Assembly (NCBI GenBank): GCA_002428935.1
Contig: DIYG01000009.1
Location: forward strand, 1 to 35,552
From: Halieaceae bacterium UBA6060
GTDB taxonomy: Bacteria > Pseudomonadota > Gammaproteobacteria > Pseudomonadales > Halieaceae
Length of the DNA: 35,552 nt
Direction of reading: 5' to 3'
Both the position numbers and the translations under genes were made by a program. The notes under the pieces were generated by a model, which worked only from the letters and a program-made list of their open reading frames with translations, had not been told where the DNA came from and made no database searches. The first letter of the stretch is position 1. Each line of letters opens with the position of its first letter. This document shows positions 1-7,401 of the stretch, piece after piece.

Positions 1-549
1 ACCAGCGGTGAACCCGCCAGTGCTAGCCTCCAGGCCATGGCCGAAGGCGGTGACATAGCCGGTCTTGTAGCCGACGTAGAAGCCATCAACGCAACCATCG
101 TCACCAACCCCGCCGAGGGATTGCTGGCCCCTGGGGCGCGCACTTCAGCCAGTCTCAACACCGACGACGCTCCGGATAACACCCGCTTGTCCGTCGTGTC
201 GATGATCCTACCCAGCAACGATGGCTTTATGGGCCTCAACGGCATCATGATTCCCACGGAACCCGGTCGCTATGTCTACGATGTGGACGCCTATGACTCG
301 GGTACGGAAGGCAACGATGAAGTCGTTGGCAGCGGTGTGCCGGGGGAACCGGGTTATCCCGCACCGCCGCCGGTGCTCGAGGCCAGTGGCAGCGGAGGAA
401 CGGGCATTGATGCCATGGCCGAAGGCTTCGTCCATATCCACCGGAATGTCCTCGGTGACGACGATCTGAATGGCGGCAACAGTGACATCGACAATACCGT
501 GCATCGGTGGTTAAACCCCGTGGTGCGTGTCGTTGTAACCGTGAACTAA
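1..549 (+). CDS. Spondin-domain protein (5' end outside window)
   Basis: The reading frame is open from base 1 and ends with TAA at 547-549, so the N-terminus, including any signal peptide, lies upstream of the window. The visible part resembles the bacterial Spondin_N domain: an AEGGD segment, then a SLNTDDAP...LSVVSMILPSNDGFMGLNG core, a DAYDSGTEGND segment, and a C-terminal H-R-W-LNPV-R-V-V-V stretch. The downstream gene carries the same landmarks (ITMLVNTNDVITGLNGMD, AYDSGTEANTE, HRFDNPVARFVV), so the two are tandem paralogues. This copy has a proline/glycine-rich insertion (GEPGYPAPPP) that the other lacks. Spondin_N domains in bacteria are mostly on exported proteins of unknown role; adhesion or envelope function is an analogy to the animal domain, not shown here. 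An internal ATG at 37 exists but lies inside the domain and is not the true start. Confidence 0.82.
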   Translation, partial: TSGEPASASLQAMAEGGDIAGLVADVEAINATIVTNPAEGLLAPGARTSASLNTDDAPDNTRLSVVSMILPSNDGFMGLNGIMIPTEPGRYVYDVDAYDSGTEGNDEVVGSGVPGEPGYPAPPPVLEASGSGGTGIDAMAEGFVHIHRNVLGDDDLNGGNSDIDNTVHRWLNPVVRVVVTVN

Positions 550-562
550 GGGAGACGAACCC

Positions 563-1285
563 ATGAAACAATGGATTCTGCCCCTTGGGCTCGCCCTCCT
601 TGCAGGCTGCAGCGACAGCAACACCCTGGACATACCTCCCGCACCAGCGCCAGATCCCGACCCTCCGGCACCCGCGCCCAGCGCCGTTTTTGAGGTGCGC
701 AGCATAAACCTTACTACCGGTCAGCCCCTGTCGCCCATTGCCGTAATGGCGCACGGAGACGACATCAGGCCCTTTACCATCGGCGAACCGGCCAGCGAAG
801 GTCTGGAACTGCTCGCCGAAGGGGGGGATAACAGTGGCCTGCTAGACGAGATCGACAGCCGTGCTGAACTGAGCGGCGAAGGACCTATCGGCCCCGGTGC
901 CAGCGAAACCCTGACCCTGGAACTGGATAGCGATGACATCAGTGCAACGCGGTTGTCTGTCATCACCATGTTGGTCAACACCAATGATGTCATCACCGGC
1001 CTCAACGGCATGGATGTATCGGCGATGGCCGTGGGAGATACCCGGGTGATCAACGCCGTGGCCTACGACTCGGGCACGGAAGCGAATACGGAAGCCGCCG
1101 GCACAATTCCCGGCCCCGCCGATGGCGGTGAAGGTTTCAATGCCGTTCGCGACGACGTCGCCGACCAGGTCACTATGCACGGTGGTGTGGTTACCGCAGA
1201 CGATGGCTTAAGTACTTCGGTACTCAACCAGACCCATCGCTTCGATAACCCGGTGGCGCGCTTCGTAGTCACGCGCACCCAGTGA
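563..1285 (+). CDS. Spondin-domain lipoprotein
   Basis: The 240-residue product starts with a lipoprotein signal, hydrophobic residues 4-14 ending in the lipobox LAGC with Cys16. Residue +2 is Ser, so sorting to the outer membrane is expected. A proline-rich linker (about residues 25-42) precedes a Spondin_N-like domain from about residue 43 to the end. The start ATG has a good ribosome site (AGGGAG) and sits 13 bp after the previous stop, so the two spondin genes are almost certainly cotranscribed. The domain is a paralogue of the upstream protein. A two-component system follows 76 bp later on the same strand and may respond to, or control, this envelope pair; that link is inference from position only. 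Confidence 0.85.
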   Translation: MKQWILPLGLALLAGCSDSNTLDIPPAPAPDPDPPAPAPSAVFEVRSINLTTGQPLSPIAVMAHGDDIRPFTIGEPASEGLELLAEGGDNSGLLDEIDSRAELSGEGPIGPGASETLTLELDSDDISATRLSVITMLVNTNDVITGLNGMDVSAMAVGDTRVINAVAYDSGTEANTEAAGTIPGPADGGEGFNAVRDDVADQVTMHGGVVTADDGLSTSVLNQTHRFDNPVARFVVTRTQ

Positions 1286-1361
1286 ACCCTGGACTCCGGG
1301 AACTTGACGGGCAGGCGTGTCTCTAACTGAACTCTTTCGGCGTGCACCGACGGGACACACC

Positions 1362-2090
1362 ATGACGGAGCCTGGAACGTCTACCAAGCAACCCCGGATA
1401 CTGCTGGTGGAGGATGACGAGGACATTGCGCGCCTCGTTCTCCTCCACCTGCGCGATATTGACGCCCAGGTCGAACACTGCGATCGCGGCGACGACGCCC
1501 TGGAGCTTGCCAATCGAGACTCCTGGGATCTGGTGGTTCTTGATCTGCGCTTGCCCGGCGCCAGCGGACTGGACGTATGCCGCAAGCTTCGCGAGCAGGG
1601 CAATACAACACCCATACTCATGCTCACTGCCAAGTCCAGCGAACTCGACCGCGTGTTGGGTCTGGAGTTGGGCGCCGACGACTATCTCACCAAACCCTTT
1701 AGCCCTTTGGAATTAGTAGCTCGTATCAAAGCCTTGCTACGCCGCTCCAGCATAAACGTGCAACAGCAACAACGGGGAGGGGACCCCTGTCTAGAGCGAG
1801 GCCCCTTTTCCATCTGCACCCAGAGTCACACGGTTACCTTGCGCGGCAATCCTGTGGACCTCACCTCTCGCGAGTTTGATCTGTTGCTGCGTTTCGCCCA
1901 GGAACCCGGGCGCGTTTTTCGCCGCGCGGAATTACTAGACGAGGTCTGGGGCTATGGTCACGACGGTTATGAACACACGGTCAACACCCACATCAATCGC
2001 TTGCGTCGCAAGATAGAAACCGATCCCGGCGAACCCAAGCACGTGGTTACCGTATGGGGTGTGGGATACCGCTTCCAGGAAAACCCCTAA
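1362..2090 (+). CDS. OmpR/PhoB-family response regulator
   Basis: DNA-binding response regulator, partner of the adjacent kinase. The N-terminal receiver domain shows the acidic pocket (VEDDED, residues 16-21), the phospho-acceptor Asp61 in VVLDLRLPG and the conserved Lys111 in YLTKPF. A C-terminal winged helix follows (LTSREFDLL, then EHTVNTHINRLRRKIE and GVGYRF), typical of OmpR/PhoB proteins. I chose ATG 1362 (242 aa, usual family length). A GTG at 1317 in the same frame would add 15 residues outside the receiver fold. The stop overlaps the kinase start by one base (TAATG), so the two are translationally coupled. The promoter could be in the 76 bp behind the spondin gene, or the genes may be read through from it. 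Confidence 0.93.
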   Translation: MTEPGTSTKQPRILLVEDDEDIARLVLLHLRDIDAQVEHCDRGDDALELANRDSWDLVVLDLRLPGASGLDVCRKLREQGNTTPILMLTAKSSELDRVLGLELGADDYLTKPFSPLELVARIKALLRRSSINVQQQQRGGDPCLERGPFSICTQSHTVTLRGNPVDLTSREFDLLLRFAQEPGRVFRRAELLDEVWGYGHDGYEHTVNTHINRLRRKIETDPGEPKHVVTVWGVGYRFQENP

Positions 2091-3553
2091 TGCTTTGGCG
2101 CCGCCTTTATGTTCGTCTCGCTATCGCCACCGGCCTGCTGTTTGTCGTGGTGGGCGGGGCGCTTATCTGGATCAGCACCCAAACCAGCGAACTCTATTCC
2201 CTGGAAACCACTCAGCGCATCAATCGAGACATCGCTCTCCATGCGGCCGAGGACATGCCTCTCATGGCCGATGGGCAGGTGAACGAGGTAGCCCTGAAGG
2301 AACTGGCCCACCACGTCATGTTCATTAACCCCATCGTTGAGGTCTATCTCCTCGATACCGAGGGTCGGGTGCTATCCCACGCCTTGCCCTACGGCACGGT
2401 GCTCCGTGATCGAGTCGATATGCTGCCCCTAAAAAGCTTTCTCCGGGATGACGCCAAACTGCCCATCTACGGCGACGACCCGCGCAGCCACCACGATCGC
2501 AAAACGTTTTCCGTATCCCCTATCGAAGACAAGGCGGGGACTACAGTGGCTTATCTGTACACGGTGCTTCAGGGCAAAACCTACGACGGTATCCGTCAAT
2601 CCCTTCACGAGAGCTACAACCTGCGGGTGGGGACCATAACTATCGCCGCAGCCCTGGGAGCGGCGCTCCTCGGTGGTCTGTTTGTGTTCTTCTTGCTCAC
2701 CCGGCGACTCCACCGCCTCTCCGTGGCCGTCACCCAGTACCGCAAAGGCAACTACCGGGGGCGTTTGGATCTACCGTCTCCCGGTCGGGAAAAGGATGAA
2801 CTGGATGAGCTCAGTTCCGCCGTCCTGGCCATGAGCGAGCGCATCGATCGTCAATTTGATGCCCAGCAGGAAATTGATCGCAATCGCCGGGAACTCATCG
2901 CCAATGTCTCTCACGACTTGCGCACGCCCGTGAGCTCCGTGCAGGGGTTCCTGGAAACCGTACTGGTGAAAGATCTGCCTGCCCAGGAGCAACGAGAATA
3001 CCTGGAGACCGCTCACAAGCAGTGCACGCGACTCAATGAACTCATTGGCGAATTGTTTGAGCTTTCGACGCTGGAATCGGGTTCCGTGGAACCCCAGTGG
3101 GAACGTTTCCCAGTGATGGAGCTGGTTCAGGACACCGTCCACGACCACGAACTGGCGGCTCAGGAGCAGGGCATAAGCCTTCGGGCGGAGAGTACCGCCA
3201 AGGCCATCGAAGTCTACGCAGACATTGCGATGATTCATCGGGTCCTGGATAACCTCATCAACAACGCCATCCGCCACACCCGCAGGGGCGGCGAGATAAG
3301 CATCCAGGTAACCGATGACGACGGGCGAGTACGCGTGGAGGTCATGGACACGGGGGAAGGCATCGCTGCGAAAGACATTCCGCATATTTTTGAGCGTTTC
3401 TACCGACCCGACACGGAAACCCAGGCCAGCGGGTACGGCCTGGGTCTGGCCATCGTTAAGCGCATCATCGACCTCCACAAGTCACAGATCGCTGTGCGCA
3501 GCGAGAAAAATAACGGCACGGAATTCAGCTTCTGGTTGCCTCAACCAGCCTAA
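2090..3553 (+). CDS. Sensor histidine kinase
   Basis: Inner-membrane sensor kinase of 487 aa. Order: TM1 (about 8-28), a periplasmic sensor region of about 150 residues, TM2 (about 182-202), HAMP linker, HisKA domain with the phospho-accepting His275 in NVSHDLRTP, and a HATPase domain with N box (NLINNAIRH), G1 (DTGEG), F box (ERFYRPD) and G2 (GYGLGLAI). All catalytic boxes are present, so the enzyme should be active. Start ATG 2090 is chosen because it overlaps the regulator stop, has AGGAAA upstream and directly precedes the first membrane segment; an ATG at 2054 in frame would add 12 residues inside the regulator gene. The periplasmic region matches no sensor family I recognise, so the signal is unknown. 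Confidence 0.93.
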   Translation: MLWRRLYVRLAIATGLLFVVVGGALIWISTQTSELYSLETTQRINRDIALHAAEDMPLMADGQVNEVALKELAHHVMFINPIVEVYLLDTEGRVLSHALPYGTVLRDRVDMLPLKSFLRDDAKLPIYGDDPRSHHDRKTFSVSPIEDKAGTTVAYLYTVLQGKTYDGIRQSLHESYNLRVGTITIAAALGAALLGGLFVFFLLTRRLHRLSVAVTQYRKGNYRGRLDLPSPGREKDELDELSSAVLAMSERIDRQFDAQQEIDRNRRELIANVSHDLRTPVSSVQGFLETVLVKDLPAQEQREYLETAHKQCTRLNELIGELFELSTLESGSVEPQWERFPVMELVQDTVHDHELAAQEQGISLRAESTAKAIEVYADIAMIHRVLDNLINNAIRHTRRGGEISIQVTDDDGRVRVEVMDTGEGIAAKDIPHIFERFYRPDTETQASGYGLGLAIVKRIIDLHKSQIAVRSEKNNGTEFSFWLPQPA

Positions 3554-3597
3554 ACGCCGTCGTATAAGCCGCCCGGCCTAGGGCTACAACTCCTGAG

Positions 3598-4758
3598 TCA
3601 GAAGTAACTTAACCAGGGCTTATTGAGCTTTTCCCGGTGTTTGTAGGCCGCAAACGCCTTCGCCACGGGATAGAGCCCTATGGTCAGGGCCAAGGCACCG
3701 AACCATATCCAGGGCACACTGCTAAGACCAAAACGATCTCCGTGGGTGGGACCAACGATCAGGATCGCTACCCAATACGCCGCCAGAAGCACGTAGAGAT
3801 GCACCACGTAAACGAACATGGGCACCGATCCAAACACCTCGAGTACCTTTAGGAGAGAAACCGGTTTTTGCAGTGACTCAAACGCTGCCAACAAAGGAAG
3901 ACCAAAGCCCAGGGTAAACAGCAGGTAATTGAGGGACGGAGGGTACTTCGTGTAGTTGAGAAACGACATGAGCGTTTCCAACGCCGTCGCCTTTACGAGC
4001 CAGGGGTCTGCTTCTCCATAAAGGTTGAAGCCTCTGAGCACCGCGAGCAGGAGCAGGCAAACCAGCCCCGCCATAAGCAAGGACCGCTGCCGTGTGACGC
4101 TACTCAAAGTGGGCGCATACAAGGGGCCAGCAAAGTAGCCCAGAAGAATGACCCCAAACCAGGGCAGCACCGGGTAAGACAGGCTGACGGTAACGCCGCC
4201 TAGCTCGAACAAGTCACCCGGTTCGTAGAGTACGGTCCATAGCAATTTAGCCAGACCGGGATCTTCGAAATGCAGCGGAGCCAATAGATGATGACCGAAC
4301 ACGATCACCAGCCCCAGGGCGCCGAGCAGCCAGTAGTTCAATCGGCTCACCAAAGCCAGAGCGATCATGCACATACCAATGGCAAAGAGTACCTGCAAAA
4401 ACAGATAGTCTGGATAACTGTCCACCCAAACCAAACGGTACAACACCACCTCGATGGCGATAATCACCAGGCCGCGTTCCAGTAGAAAACGCGTCGGTGA
4501 TCGAGGCGGACCCTCTCCGGAGTTTGCATACAACCAGGTCGATACCCCCGCGAGAAAAATAAACATGGGGGCACAGAAGTGTGTGAGCAAACGGGTAAAG
4601 AAGAGATCCGGCTCGATCGTATCGAACATCGGATCTCCCGTGCGCGTGTGCTGAAAAAAACGCTCACGAACGTGGTCGACCATCATCAACAAAATGACCA
4701 GGCCTCGCATAATGTCGATGGACGCGATGCGCCCGGCGGCGCTGGCTGGGGTGCTCAT
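3598..4758 (-). CDS. DUF1624 / heparan-alpha-glucosaminide N-acetyltransferase-like membrane protein
   Basis: Polytopic membrane protein of 386 aa with about ten hydrophobic segments. The N-terminus (RIASIDIMRGLVILLMMVDH, residues 10-29) is the signature of the DUF1624/HGSNAT-like group, related to membrane acyltransferases that use acetyl-CoA and move the acyl group across the membrane. No substrate can be assigned. It begins 3 bp after the stop of the TonB-dependent receptor gene with AGGAC just before the ATG, so the two form an operon. Coupling to the receptor suggests a role in the envelope, for example modification of the imported molecule or of a cell-surface glycan; this is inference. 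Confidence 0.85.
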   Translation of the reverse strand: MSTPASAAGRIASIDIMRGLVILLMMVDHVRERFFQHTRTGDPMFDTIEPDLFFTRLLTHFCAPMFIFLAGVSTWLYANSGEGPPRSPTRFLLERGLVIIAIEVVLYRLVWVDSYPDYLFLQVLFAIGMCMIALALVSRLNYWLLGALGLVIVFGHHLLAPLHFEDPGLAKLLWTVLYEPGDLFELGGVTVSLSYPVLPWFGVILLGYFAGPLYAPTLSSVTRQRSLLMAGLVCLLLLAVLRGFNLYGEADPWLVKATALETLMSFLNYTKYPPSLNYLLFTLGFGLPLLAAFESLQKPVSLLKVLEVFGSVPMFVYVVHLYVLLAAYWVAILIVGPTHGDRFGLSSVPWIWFGALALTIGLYPVAKAFAAYKHREKLNKPWLSYF

Positions 4759-4761
4759 GTC

Positions 4762-7020
4762 CTAGAACGCGTAAGATGCCGTCAATCGATAGCGACGCGG
4801 CATACCAGGCTCCACCCATACATCTGCGAAGGAGTTGGTGTAGAACGTCTCGTCAAAGAGGTTATCGATGTCAAAGCGCAAGGTTACGCCGCGCATCGGC
4901 TCCAGTTCACCAAAGAGTCGCACCGTGGTGTAGTCCGGTAGATAGAAGTCAAAGCCTGTCCATCCCAGACGCTCGTCCGTATATAACACCCCGCCGCCGA
5001 GCTGCGCCGGCATGGCACCGAGATTGAAACTCTGGCTGGCCTGAATATTCAGCTGATTTTCCGGTGCATTGATGAGCGGGTCACCTTCCTCAATGAGGGC
5101 ACCAAAGTCCGCGTCGGGGTTGCTGTTGGTGAACTCCGCGTCGGTGTAGGCATAGGAGAACCATAGATTAAACCCGCCGTCGGTGGCGAGGTTTACGTCG
5201 AGTTCAATCCCTCGGCTACGAGCTTCTCCCGCCGCTCGGGAAAAGAACCCGGCGGCCTCTGCCTCAGGGCGATCATCGTTAACGAGGATGTTGCTTTGAT
5301 CGACCTGGAAGACCGTAAAGCTCGCCTCCCCAGATACGCCGTCAATCAGGGAGCCCAGGTCGGCTTTGATGCCCACTTCGGCGGACTCGGTGAGGTTGGG
5401 ATCAAATTGGTTTCCCCGGAAATCAGACCCCGTTTGTTGCCGGAAACCCTCGCCGTAAGAGGCGTACAGGCTTAGGCCTTCATTCAGCAGATACACCGCG
5501 CCAAACTGCGGAGAAACCCGCGAATCCTCTGTTGTAACCGTGGTGACAGGGGTAGCACGAAGATCGGTCAGATCCTGGGAAAAGTCGTCGTAGCGGAAGC
5601 CGAGGCGAACCTGCAACTTTTCGGTGAGATCGATCTGATCCTGAACGTAGAAGCCCGCCCCATCAAGCTCTTCTTCTCGATCCGTATTTGGCCCCGGCAC
5701 CGGCTGGGGGAACTGGCCGTAAACGGGATTAAACACATCGAGAAACAGGTATTCCGCCGGGTCCAGGGTATTTATGTCGGTATCGGGACCAAAGGAACCC
5801 GGCCGATAGCGGAGAATCAACTGGTCGTTTTCAAAGCGATCGTAATCAGCACCCAAGAGCAGCCTGTGGTTTAAGGACCCGGTGGCAAACTGCCCTGCCA
5901 ATTCCGCGCGCAGCACCGTGTACTCGGATTCAAAATCTCGGAAGCGGAAGAAGCGCGACAGGGTACGTCCATCGAGAAAGAGCGTTTGGCGGCCATCAAA
6001 GTTGGTTTCCGACGCGTTGCCCGTAAAGCTCGTGTCGCGATAACCGAAACCGGCGAGAAGACTCCAGTTGTTAGAGAAATTGTGTTGGAACTCTAGCTGG
6101 TGCCCAATCACTTCCGTTTCGATGGGGCCGTCACCCGGCTCGCCAGCGAAGGTGTCTCGGGGCGTGAAGCCAAATTCTTCCGTGAACGCCACGCCGCGAT
6201 CAAAGGGAACATCCTGCCGGGTATATTCCAGTTCGTAGGTTACGCGGCTCTGCTCCGTTATCTGCCAGGTCACCGACGGATAGAGACCCAGTCGCTCCGT
6301 CTCCACCGTATCGCGGAAGCTCTCGGAGTCTTCATAAAAACCAACCAGGCGATAACCTACCTCATCATTCGCACCGGCGGTGGACTGATAATCGCCCTCG
6401 AGGCGCTGTTGATTCCAGCGCCCGAGGGTGACGCGAACATCACCCTGGGTTTCAAAGTTAGGACGCTTGGTGATTAGGTTGATCGTGCCACCGGGCTCAC
6501 CGCGACCAAACAGCGCCGAGCGCGGCCCTTTTAACACCTCGACAGACTCGATACCCACGATGTCCCGGGGGCCGGCGAAGCCACGACCGGCGTTAAAGCC
6601 ATTGACCAAAAACCCGCTGGGGAGATTGATGTCTCCAGAGAAGCCGCGGATGGAAAAACTATTCCAGAGGCCGCCGAAGTTATTTTGTCGCGCGACCGAT
6701 GCGGAAAGGTCCAGGGCATCGTTCAGGTTGAGCGCACCGACTTCCCGGAGAAGCTCAAGATCCATGGACTGCACCGCCGACGGATTCTCCAGGTTACTAA
6801 AATTGCCCTGATAGGCCCGCCGCGTACCCACCACAAACACCTCTTCAATCACAGCTTCGTCGGTCGTTTGCGCGTAGAGAGTTGTGCCCGTCAACGACAG
6901 GGTCGCTGCCGCCGTCGACAAAACTATCGTTCTGATCTGGGAGGTCAGATTTGTTTTCAAAAGAAGTCTCACTTGCGGTGTCTGTGTGGAAATGCGGATG
7001 ATGGACCGGCGTGGCAGCAC
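4762..7020 (-). CDS. TonB-dependent outer-membrane receptor (siderophore-type)
   Basis: Outer-membrane active transporter of 752 aa. After a signal region ending near LYAQ (about residue 51) there is a TonB-box-like EEVFVVGTRR. The plug domain follows (SIRGF, FLVNGF, VEVLKGPRSALFGRGEPGGTINLITKRP, split here as motifs), then a beta-barrel ending in the C-terminal aromatic residue of SYAF. The GRGEPGG form and overall layout match FhuA/FpvA-like siderophore receptors. The annotated GTG start at 7020 gives a long n-region; a GTG at 6972 (VRLLLKTN...) would give a more usual signal peptide. An extended -10 promoter lies 38-46 bp upstream of GTG 7020. No convincing Fur box was found. Substrate unknown. 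Confidence 0.93.
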   Translation of the reverse strand: MLPRRSIIRISTQTPQVRLLLKTNLTSQIRTIVLSTAAATLSLTGTTLYAQTTDEAVIEEVFVVGTRRAYQGNFSNLENPSAVQSMDLELLREVGALNLNDALDLSASVARQNNFGGLWNSFSIRGFSGDINLPSGFLVNGFNAGRGFAGPRDIVGIESVEVLKGPRSALFGRGEPGGTINLITKRPNFETQGDVRVTLGRWNQQRLEGDYQSTAGANDEVGYRLVGFYEDSESFRDTVETERLGLYPSVTWQITEQSRVTYELEYTRQDVPFDRGVAFTEEFGFTPRDTFAGEPGDGPIETEVIGHQLEFQHNFSNNWSLLAGFGYRDTSFTGNASETNFDGRQTLFLDGRTLSRFFRFRDFESEYTVLRAELAGQFATGSLNHRLLLGADYDRFENDQLILRYRPGSFGPDTDINTLDPAEYLFLDVFNPVYGQFPQPVPGPNTDREEELDGAGFYVQDQIDLTEKLQVRLGFRYDDFSQDLTDLRATPVTTVTTEDSRVSPQFGAVYLLNEGLSLYASYGEGFRQQTGSDFRGNQFDPNLTESAEVGIKADLGSLIDGVSGEASFTVFQVDQSNILVNDDRPEAEAAGFFSRAAGEARSRGIELDVNLATDGGFNLWFSYAYTDAEFTNSNPDADFGALIEEGDPLINAPENQLNIQASQSFNLGAMPAQLGGGVLYTDERLGWTGFDFYLPDYTTVRLFGELEPMRGVTLRFDIDNLFDETFYTNSFADVWVEPGMPRRYRLTASYAF

Positions 7021-7057
7021 GGCCCCTGCTGAAACCCCGAGGCTTAAACAACGTTAC

Positions 7058-7066
7058 ATTATATCA
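7058..7066 (-). promoter_or_regulatory. Extended -10 promoter for the TonB-dependent receptor
   Basis: On the minus strand the sequence reads TGATATAAT, an extended -10 element (TGnTATAAT) with a perfect hexamer. No good -35 hexamer is visible at 17 bp, as expected for extended -10 promoters. The predicted transcript would start near 7051, about 30 nt before GTG 7020. Confidence 0.6.
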
Positions 7067-7241
7067 GAATTGCTTGCCCACTAATCCCTGTTCTCAGAAC
7101 GGATGGGCAAGCCGAACCCGCCTTAAAACGTCATACCGATTGCAGCTTTCACCCGGCCCATTGCGTGGCGGCAAAGGGATTGGAAATCCCCACCGGTGGA
7201 CAAGAGCAGCTTCCTAAGCCATTTCGACCTGGGCGGACGTC

Positions 7242-7257
7242 CTTCCATATGTAGTCC
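7242..7257 (+). promoter_or_regulatory. NrdR box 1 (weaker, distal)
   Basis: CTTCCATATGTAGTCC matches the NrdR box consensus acaCwAtATaTwGtgt in the core (about 9 of 16 positions, including the central ATAT-like core and TwGt). Its start is exactly 31 bp from the start of the second box, the helically phased spacing usual for NrdR pairs, which raises confidence in a site that would be weak alone. Confidence 0.55.
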
Positions 7258-7272
7258 CAATGATCTAGGTCA

Positions 7273-7288
7273 ACACAACATGTAGTAT
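7273..7288 (+). promoter_or_regulatory. NrdR box 2 (strong, proximal)
   Basis: ACACAACATGTAGTAT matches the 16-bp NrdR consensus at 13 of 16 positions and is an imperfect palindrome. It contains a possible -10 (TAGTAT, 7283-7288), so NrdR binding would block RNA polymerase. Together with the upstream box it predicts repression of nrdJ by the (d)ATP-sensing repressor NrdR. Confidence 0.7.
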
Positions 7289-7401
7289 TTTTCTGGGCAG
7301 CCCCTGGCATTTATGTTGTCATTGACCGTCGCCTCTTACGCGATGCCGCAGCCCCGCCGCAACGCGCGACCACCATCGCCACAACACCTCGAGATCAACA
7401 G

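Larger units (their letters stand above)
7021..7401. promoter_or_regulatory. Divergent intergenic regulatory region (receptor / nrdJ)
   Basis: This 381-bp gap between two divergent genes holds the receptor promoter at its left side and a pair of NrdR-box-like sites at its right side (separate entries). Between them lie short inverted repeats (GGATT-GGA-AATCC near 7178-7190 and CCACCGGTGG near 7190-7199) whose role is unknown. I looked for a cobalamin riboswitch, which would make sense next to a B12-dependent reductase, and did not find the conserved B12-box pattern. No convincing small gene or RNA gene was seen. Confidence 0.6.

Noticed and set aside
1317..1361. GTG start for the response regulator
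   Set aside because: Adds 15 residues outside the receiver domain with no better ribosome site; ATG 1362 fits family length.
7040..7085. Fur box near the receptor promoter
   Set aside because: GATATAATG resembles one Fur hexamer but no repeated array is present.
7100..7260. Possible cobalamin riboswitch upstream of the B12-dependent reductase or of the receptor
   Set aside because: Some short similarities (GGGTGAAAGCTG-like stretch on the minus strand) but no B12-box and no matching core in the right order on either strand.
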